A stretch of 64,000 nt of DNA, taken from Amanita rubescens. Its lineage: Eukaryota; Basidiomycota; Agaricomycetes; Agaricales; Amanitaceae. Under the pieces are notes generated by a model. That model saw only the letters and a list, made by a program, of their open reading frames with translations, did no database searches and had not been told where the DNA came from. Positions 32,588-44,428 of this stretch are shown here, piece by piece (the stretch's first letter is position 1; every line of letters begins with the position of its first letter). The DNA lies in assembly GCA_015039365.1 (NCBI GenBank), contig WION01000022.1, forward strand, positions 124,001 to 188,000, given 5' to 3'. The position numbers were made by a program, and so were the translations under genes.

Positions 32588-33728
32588 TCACCATGGTGTT
32601 TTCCACCTGTCTGATCCTAAAAATGAACGGATCCCAAGGCCTACTGGAGCGACAACCTCTTGGTTTGGACAGGTAGTTGTTTCTGTTACCCGAGCACGGA
32701 AGTCAGAACCACCTAGAAATTCTGCTAAAGTGTCTGCTGAGGGCGGAGTAAAATGTGAGGAACCAAGTGACTGAAGAATCTTTGTAGCAGTATCAACATC
32801 TGTGGATGGTTTTAGTTTGGCTTTTGGGATGGGAAAGGTTGTCGTACTGATAATGTAGGCTGCGCCACTGCCCTTCTCCAGAACCACTCTCTTGATCAAC
32901 TTCATCTGACCGACATCACCTTCACAATCCCAACTTGCTGAAACAAATCCATGTGGCATCAATCGTGCTTCTAACAGCCATCCAGACTCGCCATGTCTGC
33001 GTCGAGTTGGACCAACACCCTCGGGAGTGATAATATTGTTGAATAGGTACTTAGTGAAGGAGTGCGATAGCTCATGGAGGATAACGACTGTGATAATCAA
33101 GTTGTATAGCGGTAGTGCCAGTAAGCCTGGTCTATTGTTGGTGGCAGCCTACAAGAAAGGCAGTGATTTAATTTCCATATCTCCAATTGAAATGAGAGCT
33201 CACCACTTCTGCCGCAGATACGAGGCTACTCAATATTCCGACTTCATGCAATGATTTGGCTTGCTTTGAGACCCTGCCCCACAATACATCCGACGAGTTC
33301 TCCGAACCCTCAATAGACCGGAAGGTTGGCCAATGGTCAACGACGAAGGAAAGAAAGTCTTCTCTACAGGGTTGATGATCTAGGATCCCACCGCTACTAC
33401 CTCCTGACAGCTTGGAGTAAAAATCCTGAGCGATAGATATATAATGTGATTGTGTATCTGTAGATGTGTAAAGGTGTCTGCGGATTGTCGATAGGATGCG
33501 GATGAAATTGACTGCATCATGAAGAGACACACAGCCAGGGTCATGGGCGTAGCTTTGAGGAGGCAGATTCACTCCAGGGATGTGCGACAAGTAGGCGTTG
33601 CACTCCTGAACGAGATGACCTGAAAACCCATAAGCTCAACAGTTAGCCTTGCTCTGCAAAGGAATGATGTCCACCTCACCTCTCTGGCCGCAGTGTTGGC
33701 ACCAGTTCGCGAGTCTTGAACGGGTCAT
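32588..33728 (-). CDS. CCHC zinc-knuckle protein with an HExxH domain
   Basis: Exons 33728-33680, 33619-33214 and 33148-32588, with introns of 60 and 65 nt, give ~338 aa. Across the first junction the protein reads WCQHCGQRGHLVQEC, an exact CX2CX4HX4C zinc knuckle. The last exon carries VVILHELSHSFTKYLFNN, an HExxH metal-binding motif, followed ~20 residues later by RHGESGW, whose Glu could be the third ligand as in gluzincins. The HELxH...HGESG pair occurs in an uncharacterised mushroom protein family that I recognise only by pattern. Proteolytic activity is a guess. The stop at 32588 is in frame. Confidence 0.65.
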
Positions 33729-34139
33729 AGTTAGTCTGAGATGATGTATTTGTTACTCCTATTCCCCGCAAACTTATTAGGGTTGTGAAATAAAGGCGTG
33801 AGATATCTCACGTGTATGGTGCCCCCTAAATTGCAGCACGGCGCAACAAGTTGGCGAATAGAAGTTCCGAGGCCGTAGCGAAATGTAGGTCTCAGTTTTA
33901 TAACCTGAAACCGACTCTCCATTCTTGTTCCCGTTAAACAGCGGCACATCCCGAATTACATAATCCACATAAAAACATATTCCAAACATGGCTAAATCTC
34001 TTAGCTTTCTTATTTGTCAGCCTGAGACACCTCCTGTGAATCGTGATCACATAATGCATGCTGCTGTCACTACTTCCCCGCCACTCTTCTAATCTCATCA
34101 GTTGCTCACAGTCTCTCAGTCTGTGCTGCCATTATTGTA

Positions 34140-34225
34140 ATATTCAGCTTCTCTTTGTATGTATTTATTCTCTCTTTACATTCTCTTTACATTCTCTTTG
34201 TATTCTATTTGTGCATATTGTGGTA
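34140..34225 (+). repeat. Short imperfect tandem repeat
   Basis: Repeated TTACATTCTC/TTTGTATTCT units (period ~11-16 nt). Low-complexity, non-coding. Confidence 0.5.
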
Positions 34226-34359
34226 TGATTACATAATACATTCATTTTGCGCACAACATGACAATGCAGGCGAGGCTTTGCCTCGTATTATAGAAGTTTC
34301 TGGCCTCGGACCATGCCACGTGAAGCGGTGGCCCACACCTACAAGTCTTGCTTGTTGAG

Positions 34360-34910
34360 TTACAGCCTCGTATATGCGGAATACCACATCATCATCAAGG
34401 TATACGACCCCCGCATCATGAGCGACCATCACCCTCCTGGATTCCCGACCGTCCTTGGTCGTTGACAGTTGTCCCTTGAAATCGCAGCAGCTGAGCGTCG
34501 TAAAGCAATTGCCGGTCTCGACGATTACGACGAGCTGTGTTATGGTGACTTTGACGAGTTTCTCTGAGAGTAATTCTTCTACAGGACCACACTCGGAGCT
34601 AGCCGCATACTCGCGCACAAGATCTCGTAGGCATCTGTCGATCCGCGCCGTCCCATATCTCCTCATGTCCTCGCCATCGAGTATATCCCTGGTGAAAGTC
34701 TCAGCACAATCAATCCCAGCTCTGTTCCTCGCTCCTTGGCATGCTCCTTGATTACAACTGTGTGCTCATTCCCGTCCTAGTACGTCATCATTCACTGCGA
34801 TCTCCATACAGACAATATTCTCTTCTCCCAGCAACCCTCATGGCTTTGGACAATCAATCCTGCGAAGACGAATCGGACTCTGAGTGGGAATTTGCAGCGG
34901 AAATGAAGTT
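34360..34910 (+). pseudogene. Relic of a protein-kinase-like (APH-fold) gene
   Basis: Reading across frames gives IKVYDPRIMSDHHPPGFPTV, then LEIAAAERRKAIAGLDDYDE, HVLAIEYIPGESLS and, near 34800, VHCDLHTDNILFSQQP. That order (KVYDPR ... AAERR ... EYIPG ... HxDxxxxNIL) is the scaffold of a common mushroom kinase-like family. In-frame stops near 34467 and 34565-34570 and the missing N-lobe show it is dead. The 145-aa antisense frame here is a shadow. Confidence 0.6.
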
Positions 34911-35225
34911 CTAGTGAAGCTATTATTGCACAAAGCCGGGATCAGATATTTCGATCCATTTCTCCAGCAGATATTTCCCAATCCCCTCGGCGCGGATTAC
35001 TGGAACACGATGGTCAACACGCGAGGCCAGCGTTGACAGGGGATTGGACGGGTCCTGGTTGGATCAGACTTGACGAGCCCATAAGATGGAAATCTCAGGG
35101 ACGATGTCACTTCTTGGCTTGCTGCAAAGCAGGCAGGCTTGTTGACCGGCGTAGATCCCCCAGACCTGGCTCACCTGGCTATGTGCCGGTGATCCTATAA
35201 TGCTCATGTCGTGTGGAAAGGGGGC

Positions 35226-35244
35226 AATTAATTAATTAATTAAT
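35226..35244. repeat. AATT microsatellite
   Basis: Nearly five tandem AATT units. No associated feature. Confidence 0.9.
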
Positions 35245-35454
35245 GAAGGCAGTCAACACGTCCCTTGTACAACTTCTGTTAGCAGAATATGACTGTTGTT
35301 GCTACTTTCCGAGTTGCCTATCACTGACGTGCCCGAAACCGGCTGAAAGAATCGCAAAAGGCCGATGCGATAGCTTTATTCCGTAATTCTACTTTTCTAG
35401 TCCAACAACGGTACGTACTACTGATCCCACCTAGATAATTGTAAGATGTTACAC

Positions 35455-35665
35455 TATTCAAGGTGTTAAGCGGCTAAAACAGTTGTTCTTCAAGGGGAAG
35501 GCCCCTAGCGAGAGCCCGCTGCGTCAAAGCAAGGGACATCCGATGAGCATACTGTTTTCTTTCAGTGCGATTGGGATGAATTACGAAACCTACTAGTATA
35601 TTGCAGCGTCAATCGGCTGAAATTTTGTTGCTGTTGCTGTTGACGCTTTCCAGATGAATCCTTGC
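35455..35665 (+). repeat. Dispersed repeat, copy 2
   Basis: Partner of 30265-30500. It holds an extra ~20 nt insertion (ACATCCGATGAGCATACTG) after CAAAGCAAGG. The surrounding 34920-36740 shows no gene. Confidence 0.75.
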
Positions 35666-36752
35666 ACTCGCAAAGTGTGCTGCTCTGATGGGCATGACCG
35701 AGCGGCCCCAGGCGGCCACCCAGTTTTGGTGGTGCTGATTGACGGCCAGTTCGGAACATTAATACTCACCAGCGATTAAGAGCATGTAAATGTGTACAAT
35801 TTGGACATGAGGGTGTGCACAAGACCAGTAAAACAATTATCTGACGCGGGTTCTGAGGACTGATATATGAATCCGGCTGCGGCTGTACATGTGGTAATGG
35901 AACATGATCGGCTATATCTTGTACCATTGCAACGAAGTCATCAGCTGACCATACAATTAAATAACGTCATGCGATTCACTGATTCAAGATTGATGGCGAA
36001 AATGCAAGCTTGTAAGAACGTTTCCTGGGCCTGATGCCGAAACTCCAAACTTTTGATCTGGCTCTCAACTCGGAATTCTACTCGGTGATATCATACCGAT
36101 CCTCATATCAGGTTCTGCATGTTATGGATTTCATGTTATCGATATGAACAAAGTTACGAAAGTGTGCACGTACATATATGTATTATGTGAACTAGGCCGA
36201 TCAGTCGCCAGTCTAGTTTCTACATTTCGAGGTTTATCCTGCTGGCTTGCCAACTGCGCAGTTACCGTGCGGGGAAGAAATCAGATTGATGGGGACACCC
36301 CAGTAACCGGCGTGAACAGGCCGTCCCATGGCTTCCAACGGCCGGTAAACTTGAAGCCTATGGTATGGCCTATGATGATAAACATAAAACTTGTCGCAGG
36401 CAGATGCGTGGTGGATCAATAGAGGCTGAATATTACGTCGTTCTTCCCTTGAGGTTTCTTCTGTCGCGACGATGTATCCTATATTCGGGGCTGACAAGAC
36501 GATTGCAACAACCTATGATACGTGTCTGAGAAACATGTTTCGGGCATAGAGACAACGCACCATCAGGCTACAATCTTTTTTGCGAAATGAAACATCTAGT
36601 GGAGGCCGTATCCAATTAAGCCGCTTATCGTGGATTTCAAATAAAACCCGACAACAAGTTCTTCGGCCACAACGCGCTTTGCTCCTCAACGTGCTGGTCA
36701 CTTGAGAATACATCTCGCCGCCAACCATAACTTAACCCACCACTACGCTATC

Positions 36753-37256
36753 ATGGTTAAATCCTTTGTAACCTCTTCTTTTGTGCTGGTCCATCTTGCC
36801 TTGTTGTCTCAAATTTCGCATTGTCTTCCCATCGAGTGAGTGTCATTGAGATCCTTGATCAAAAAATAAGTCGCTGATCCAGTGATCCAGGACTACTCGG
36901 TAAGACTTTCGACTGCATTATCCAAATTGTCGAGCATTTAAAACTGATATTCTTCAAGCAAAGAACCTCTCCAACAGCGCGAGCTCGTGGAAGCGGACAG
37001 GCGAGGTCTCGTAACAGATGCCATGCATGTTTTACCGTGGGTCGGGCTCCTCGGCGCAGGATCAGTCCTTGCGTACAAATACCTCCAGGGCAAAAACAAT
37101 GGCAGCAATGCAACCACAACCCCAGTTTCGAAAGAGAACACGCCTGTTGATGGAGGTTCGGTACGCAAACGGTCTTTCCATCACTTCGAGGAGCGCGACT
37201 GGAATGAATTGGAGTCACGGAGATTGGGTGTTGGGGAGCTTGACGAATTGGATTGA
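36753..37256 (+). CDS. Small secreted or membrane protein, paralogue 2, with a Kex2-like site
   Basis: Exons 36753-36835, 36883-36899 (17 nt) and 36964-37256 give 130 aa. The signal peptide (MVKSFVTSSFVLVHLALLSQ) is followed by CLPIDDPGLLEPLQQRELVE. A hydrophobic stretch, HVLPWVGLLGAGSVLAYKYL, could be a membrane segment. A dibasic site SVRKR precedes the C-terminal peptide SFHHFEERDWNELES..., as in proteins cut by Kex2 in the Golgi. The promoter shares GTGCTGGTCACTYGAGAATAC with the gene at 29793. The function is unknown. Confidence 0.6.
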
Positions 37257-37934
37257 TTATTACGAAATCTAGCATAGTGTGCTTGGTCCAATCCGATGGG
37301 CGCTAGCGAATTCCTCTCCGCACGGCAATACTGGGATGTTGATATGTTTAATTCTGTGTAAAGTACTGTCATAGGTTAGTAGGCCAAATCGGAATTAGTC
37401 GTCAAAATGGTTGTGATCTTGGGTTACAGAAGGCGGCGGAAGTGGCCCGCTGTTCCTGACAGAATGAGGCTTGATCAGACAATTTATAACGTGGACAGCT
37501 GCTTAATGTTTCCTTGGCTGCGGAGGCGATGGAAGGCCTCGGTGTTATAGCACTCCTGGGCATCATCTTGATTTCCACTAACGAATCTGTACTTAATTAA
37601 GTTTCCACCCCAAGACAAAGGATCGAAAGGCACTTGCCATAAGTATAGTACGAGGGCTATATCATTGAATGATTCTGATTGGAATTTGCCGCGGGAAGTT
37701 CCTCCGAGTCAAACAGCGGCACTCAGTGACGTCCATTCCGTGACGGTGCCCCGGTACCAAGATTGCTCCAGTGGCCTTTTGAAACTGCCTTGTTCGGGTA
37801 AGCGAGACCGTAACGCGACTGGTCTTCAACAACTTTGGTGGATCAAAACTCTAACAAGAGGGCGAAGAGGACGCGCTCGGATTCAACGTAGAGGATCTTC
37901 CACAGCGATTCACGTCATGGCGATAGATGAGTCG

Positions 37935-38335
37935 AGGTACAGAAAAGGGGCGCCAAAAAGTTTTGAACCTACGCACGCTGTGCCCTCATAGAGGAATAGA
38001 TATAACTTTCGAGCGACCGCTTCAGGCGATTCGCGTTTAACTGCTCAACCATAGGCCTTCACATCGTAAGGTTGTGTCCACTCCTATGAGGTAGCAATTC
38101 AGACTGCAGAATGTGTCACAGCCTTTGGATTTGCAGTAGCAGGATCATCAAAGGATCATCCTGATTCATCCCATATAGCATAAAGCGAGGGATGGATGTT
38201 GTGATATTGCCTTCTAGACGAAAAGGGGAATGAAAAAAAAATGCAAGGAGGTTTCGAACCTGCGTGTTCTAAGATGATGATCGTTTCTAGCGACCGTTTC
38301 AAGCAATCGTTTCAAACGACAGCATCTGTGGCCTC
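37935..38335 (-). repeat. Two tRNA-like (SINE-like) repeat copies
   Basis: On the - strand, 38235-38335 contains CGGTCGCTAGAAACGATC, then GCAGGTTCGAAACCTCC (a perfect RNA polymerase III box B, GGTTCGANNCC) and a T-run. A divergent copy at 37935-38045 has CGGTCGCTCGAAAG and GTAGGTTCAAAACTT. Neither folds clearly into a tRNA, so a tRNA-derived short element is more likely. 37260-38740 otherwise has no gene. Confidence 0.35.
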
Positions 38336-38747
38336 GACCACTTACCTATACCGGCTTGTACGATATAGAGTCACCGAGTACTTCAAATAACCGTTCCACT
38401 CCCTCGTCTGATAGGCAATTCTAAAGCTCTCCAAGCTTGTATTGGCACCAGGTAATATTTGGGAAACCACGCGAGTTGCGCGTATATACCGACGTGGATA
38501 CGTCAGAGTTTTAGCTCATAACGGTGCACCGTCTTTGCGCGCTTTCCAAACGGCGCTGACCCTGGTGTGATCATCAACATGAGTCACAACGCCACGTGCC
38601 CCGAGGACCTAGGTCATGTGACCGCCTGATAGAGTCGATAATGAGCGAGACACAGAAAACTACAGTTTTCCCCCACAAATACGCCTTATAACTGTATTCA
38701 AACGCCCTTCTCCTCTCCGCTCGCGCTCTCGCCTGTCGGGTGTGCAG

Positions 38748-41700
38748 ATGAAAAGCTACACGCTGGCGAACTGGGATGGAAGTCTGGTAAATGGAACTTC
38801 AAGCAGTAGCGGGGTACGGCAGGATGGCTACGGAGTTCAGGCGCAAGCAACGCCGGATAGGCCGAACGGAGCCTTTAATGTGGACAGTTGGAAAATACCT
38901 CTGCAAGATACCCATCATCGCTATGCTAGTGGAACAGGAGCAACAGATGAATGGACGGAAGGGCGTAGTGGACCCAACTCTCGGATGAACGGGATTCGGG
39001 TGAGTGATTGGTGAAGAATAGTGGAACTTAAAGATCTTACGAACTGGTCTTTTCAGTTGAAGCCAGGCGACGCGTCGCTCAAAGCTTCTGCCAAGGGCCG
39101 TCGCGGAGTAAACGGATACACGCTCTATAAGAGGAATGACGGACCTTCGTCTGCCGTGATTTGCTTTCATATGCATTCTCGCGTCCGTGGTTCCTGACCG
39201 TGTCTTTCATCTAGCAGACCAACACGAAACAATCACCATCAAGCAAAGTCAGGCTACGACCTGTACCAAATGGTTCATCGAGTACAACTTCATCGCGAAC
39301 ATTTCTACGCCAAACGCCACCCCGGACTCGTGCTACACGGCGTGGGCAACCTTTGAGCGAAACAACTGTTCAAAATGGTCGTATGATTGGTGATGAGAGT
39401 CTCATGGACGTGGACGATGTTAGTAGCCTGTCTGACTTGTCCAGTGCTGATGCGGAGGGTGATGAAGATGAAGATGAAGTTAGTTTTGTTAACGACATGT
39501 TGGTATGTTCTCTGCTCCCGAGATCTCTGCGAGCGTCTCATTGTCATTGGGTGATATAGATCAACGAGGAGGCAAGATCAAAATCGCCAACAACAGTACC
39601 ATCCGATAATCGAGAGGTAAGTCTTGGCCTTCATCCCTAACCTTGGTTGCAATTCGTTTCGACTAATATTTCCCGCATTTTACAGCCACCATCGCCATTA
39701 TCTCCCTTATTCACGCCGCCTTCGGCAGAAATGCATTTAAACACCACGTCTGAAAAAAATTCCCCCGTAGACCTGTTGACACCACCACCCGACGCCACCC
39801 CCGCGTCTACATCTCAAATTGTCGATACGCCCTCACTTACCATTTCTGCGGAAGGTTCCCAGAAGCAAAGCGTAGAAACAACAACCAAATCAGGAGGCAA
39901 AAGACCCAAAAGGATGATGATCTCTCACATCGCTGTTCCTCCGCTTCCAGCTTCAGTTTCGAAGGGATCATATCGTTCAATCTCCTCATTACCATTGAAG
40001 ACGCAGTCGAAGTTGATGTCTAGACCTGCGAAGGTTCTGGCTCAGATCAGAGTTCAAAAAACTTTGGAAGATGGAGTTAGAGTTGCAAGACAGCACAATT
40101 TGAATCTTGGTTCCGTCGATGATTGGAGAGATCCCACATATAAACCAGCTCCATCTGCTGTGAGCAAGAACGGGAACACCAGATCTTCCAGGGCATCCCT
40201 TCGAGAAACGGCAGCGACGAGCAGAAGAACTTCGACACCCGTTACGACAATCAACGAATCTTCTGTAGTCAAACCAGAGGCTGATGTTGAGACGAACATC
40301 TCAATCGTCCGTACGCCAACTCCTCCCATAAACCCCAGTCATGTCGTAAGAACCTCGACACCACAGCTTTTAGTCCTAGCGGCCGCTCCCTCTTCAATAC
40401 AAATACGTTCTTCCTTGCCTCCCTTACCTGCTCCCGGGACTGGCGAAAAACGAAAATACCAAAAACGCCCAAAAGGGGAAGATGTCGACTCTGGTAAATC
40501 CAAACCAAAGAAGACGAAAGTAGTTAGGGTTGACAAGGGAAAGGAGACGATGGTTGAGGTCGATGCGATTCAGCCAAAAGAACGGCCAAAGAAACATCGG
40601 CGAGTCAGGGCGAGCGCTTATTCTCGGTACAACCCTGAGCTGGGCGTACTTCAAATATTCTTCCACGGCATCCCTACTACGCGCCATTCAGTATTGGAAA
40701 TGAACATACGGCATATTAGGAGGGAAAAGGGCGTCAACGAAGATGAAGATGGCAGCCAATCTGTCGATACGCGTCTTGGGATGACACATGGACATGAAAT
40801 CTCGTCATCTTGGTTTGTCTGGCCCCCGCCTGATTTGGACCGGGATGAAGAAGAGTACTATGCGGGTGGTTTGTTAGAGGAGTTAGTTGATGAAGAGGAA
40901 GACAAGCTAGAGTTACGAAGGACCAAAGTGAAGCACGAATGTTGCTCGACGTCATACACCATCGTCAGCGACGAGCCTTCTTCGATCCTTGTTGAACACG
41001 AAGCGAGTCCGTCACCACCACAACGTTCTCCAACTATCGTTCTTGACGATGACTGGGGTATTGAAGAAGGGTATACAGATCAACCATCGTCGCGACCCTC
41101 CGCTAAGGCTCTCGGAAAACGGAAAGCAACGAGCTCTTTGCATGTCGGGGACAGGACTTCTCCAGTTACTCCTCAGCGCTCAACATATGAACTACAAGAT
41201 TCCGGGAGAATTGAGTCAGGACCCTGAAAGCATTTTGCAGATGGAGCAATTCCTTCAAGATCCAGTACCTTCGCCTCACTATCTTCATTTTCTCCAATCT
41301 TCAGGTGGCGGCATTGATACCATGCCCAATCACCCTATTGCTACTGCTCGTCATATATCTGCGTCACGACATCATAACAGCTATGACTCCGAAACATTAT
41401 CCCGTGCTCTCATATCGGCTGACAATGACCCTTTCATATGCGGCGTCAGTGGGACGGCAATGAACGACGCCGATTCGTTCCTTGCACTCAATTCTGGGAA
41501 CGCAACGATCAGTCCCTGGCCTGAGACGTCAAGTTTAGCGAGTGACGTGTACAAAGGTTTCAACGAGACTGCTGCTGTCACCGACACTATTGATCCGCTA
41601 CTGCTGCGTAGCCCACTGCTTGCTGGCGCTGCAGATCTAGTGAACGCGTCGGATATGTACCAACAACAGCGGGCACATATGATCTATTCTCCGTCGCATG

Positions 41701-43542
41701 GCATATCAACTTCCAATGCCCATGACCTACAGAGGCAGGTACTATCACCGTCTTTCCTTCAATCATCGCCATCGTTCCCGTTATTCGCATCCACTCGACG
41801 CCGACCGTTAAAGACTCGCCGCCCATCAGATATGATAGATATCACAGATCTCGACTTGGGCGCATCGATCAATTCGTCAGATAGTGAAATGGATGCAGAT
41901 TGCGAAGGCGATGGCGTCTATGTGCCATCTATATCGACGGTGAAGCAAGTAGGCCAAGATGGGCAACGCAGGGGTCCTCGTATAGTCAGTGCCAAGGAAT
42001 TAGCAAAAATACAGAAGCTTAAAGCATTGGAGAAGGAGCGGGAAAGGGAGAGGTTAGAGAAGGAAAAGGCTTCAGCTGTGACAAGTGCTATCACGTCAGG
42101 AACCAAGAAAATTGGGCATCCTAGGTCAAAGTTTGCCTGTGGCACGGAGCAATCATTTTGCCATCAGTGCAGACGGCGTACATACTACCTCAAGATGACG
42201 TGCGGATGTGGAAAACTCTATTGTAATCGGTGTATAAGCACGAGGTAAGGTTAACCATCTTCCTGCAGGATCTAGCTCAACTCCCCATTTATATAGATAT
42301 GACAACTTGCCCTTCAACGAAAGCGAACCCGACTGGACCTGTCCCGCCTGCCATAACTCCTGCAGCTGTGATTACTGTACCAAGAGACGAGGCGAAGTTT
42401 ACATCTCACTACGCGTCCCGAAGATCAAGCGTGATACCAGCGAGCAAGTGGTTACCAGAGGGTTCAAAAGAAAGGTCAAGGCCAACAAAGTCCAAGTCAG
42501 ACACCGACCGTCATCTGAGCCCGAGATCCAGGTTGAGGGTAATGGGCCAACGGGATGGACGAGTAGCAGTGAAGATGAAGTTGAACTCCCTGCGTCGGAA
42601 AATCAAGCGCAAGTGATACGTGTGCCGAAGCCCTTACCGCCGACACACATTGTGGGCATTCCTGGCTCGTACTGGGGCAATGTGTACTCACTTACAGGTG
42701 AAAAGATCGGTACTGCTATGGTGGCTGAAGGCAACCAGGCCGTAACACTCGATTGCTCGATTTCTGCTTTGCTGCCTGCTCCTGCGGTGGCTCCTCTTCG
42801 AAAACGGGTGTTTGCTGGCCGTATGCAGCCGTGTTGGGGCAATGAGATCATGAAGACCAGCAAGATACGGGTTCTAGAGGAGGAAGACGCTGGGACGGTG
42901 AAGAGATTGAGCATACGGGAAAACACGGATAAACAACGGCGCGTCACGGTTACGAAGCGGGTTTATATCGGCGATCCGGAGCTTTTCCTCAAACGGGTTG
43001 TGGTCCCCACTAAGCAAGAAAAGGAAGATGGGGTTAGTGCGGCGGGCGCTGTCTCCGATACTGGACAAGCTGAGCGAACCAGTTTTGCTTACTCGCTATC
43101 GCCTTTATCGTCTCTATCGTCACTCTCTGATTCTGAGCCTGAAAAGGATAAAACCAAGAAGAAAGTCGGGGCTACGCTAGATGATGGTCTCCAACTCGAT
43201 TTGGGACTAGAACCTAAAGTTAAAGAAACTAACGCCAAGACGAAGAAGCGAGAAGCCAGCCGACACGCCAGCCGATACAAGAGGGCCGTTGTCAATGACG
43301 ATGTCGATATCGGCAATAGTCTTGGTAAGCAGGATGGTGTTCAATTGGAGAACAATGCAGTAAAGGACGGTCATAAGGTCGAGCTGGAGGAAAGGAAGAA
43401 GGCTGAGAAGGGCGGGGAAGAGCAGAAACACGGTGCAAGAGTGGGATCGGGCAGTTTCTCGCCAGATAGCCTGGGAGACAATGACGTGGCGCGTGCGATC
43501 CTGCTGAGCTTCTCAGCGTGTAGCATGCCTGTGAATGCATGA
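38748..43542 (+). CDS. CDCA7-type zinc-finger protein (zf-4CXXC_R1)
   Basis: Long, low-complexity nuclear-type protein with several introns. The N-terminal exons run MKSYTLANWDGSLVNGTS ... NSRMNGIR, KPGDASLKASAKGRRGVNGY and VRLRPVPNGS. An acidic block follows (DVSSLSDLSSADAEGDEDED), then Pro/Ser-rich exons. Intron 41165-41219 joins GDRTSP to DPESILQMEQF. The signature is FACGTEQSFCHQCRRRTYYL, MTCGCGKLYCNRCISTRYDN (split by intron 42245-42296) and DWTCPACHNSCSCDYCTKRR, a run of CxxC pairs. In animals CDCA7 partners the remodeller HELLS and supports maintenance DNA methylation. Fungal homologues with this domain are known. The remainder (to 43542) is charged and disordered. Nuclear location is inferred from basic clusters such as GEKRKYQKRPK. 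Confidence 0.85.
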
Positions 43543-44428
43543 GGAGCTGCTGCGGTTGAGTCGGTAATTATGGTGAACCTGACGTCGCCTGTGTGGTGGC
43601 CGAAGTACGCATGGTAGGACATGGAGATAGCAGGATGGGAAGGTGTGTTGGTGGACGAAAAGCCAATAAGCCTGGTGGATAACGGCGCACATGGATAGAA
43701 GCACAAGGAAGTTAATCGAAGCAAAAAACATTGAAGAGCATGGGTACTATTCTATATCTGAATCAGCGGAAAACGCTTATTTTCTAGTCTACGTTCTTGA
43801 TCCCCCCAGTATATAATATTATTAACTAGTTCGTACTATGGTCGCATATCATCCAATCATTAGTATGTTATTGGTCGTCGTGCGATAGTTGCGGGTTTCA
43901 TACTGCCGTAATGTAATGGTCCTGAAAGTTGGGCACGCTACGCTCAAGGTTAGGTGTGAACTCGCACGAATCAACCTTCTGATATGCTCGAAGTTTATCG
44001 GTCCACGTTCCGATACGCAGGGTAGACTCAAGGTCGGACGGAGAGTAGAAGTGACCGTTTTAAATTACACCAGTACTAGATACAAATTTCGTACAACGGC
44101 ATGTATAAGGAGTGTAACAGAATAGAGAGCGTGGATGTAGTATATATATAGTTAATAGTGCCCAGCATCGGATGTACAAGTACACTCTACGTATATCATT
44201 TTTATACACGAGTGAAGGGCGAGTTATCAAAACGCGCCAGATCAGCGCAAGGAACAAGCGCAAATGAAATAGGATCGGATGAGGTAGTACGAGATGAAGG
44301 ATGGGTATGAATGAAATCCAGCATGCATGCATGAGAACGAGATGAGGCTGGCAACGTAATGCTGTCGTGGAAACTTCGAGTTTTACGACAACCCGGCGAT
44401 GCCTTGCGTAAGGTGACTAGATGATGGT
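43543..44428. other. Intergenic region, no gene recognised
   Basis: Convergent 3' flanks of the CDCA7-type gene and the AA9 gene. Only short unsupported frames. Confidence 0.6.

Noticed and set aside
34229..34666. 145-aa frame on the - strand
   Set aside because: Antisense to recognisable kinase-like sequence on the + strand.
41090..41230. Apparent frameshift in the CDCA7-type gene
   Set aside because: A 55-nt GT-AG intron (41165-41219, phase 0) joins both frames cleanly.
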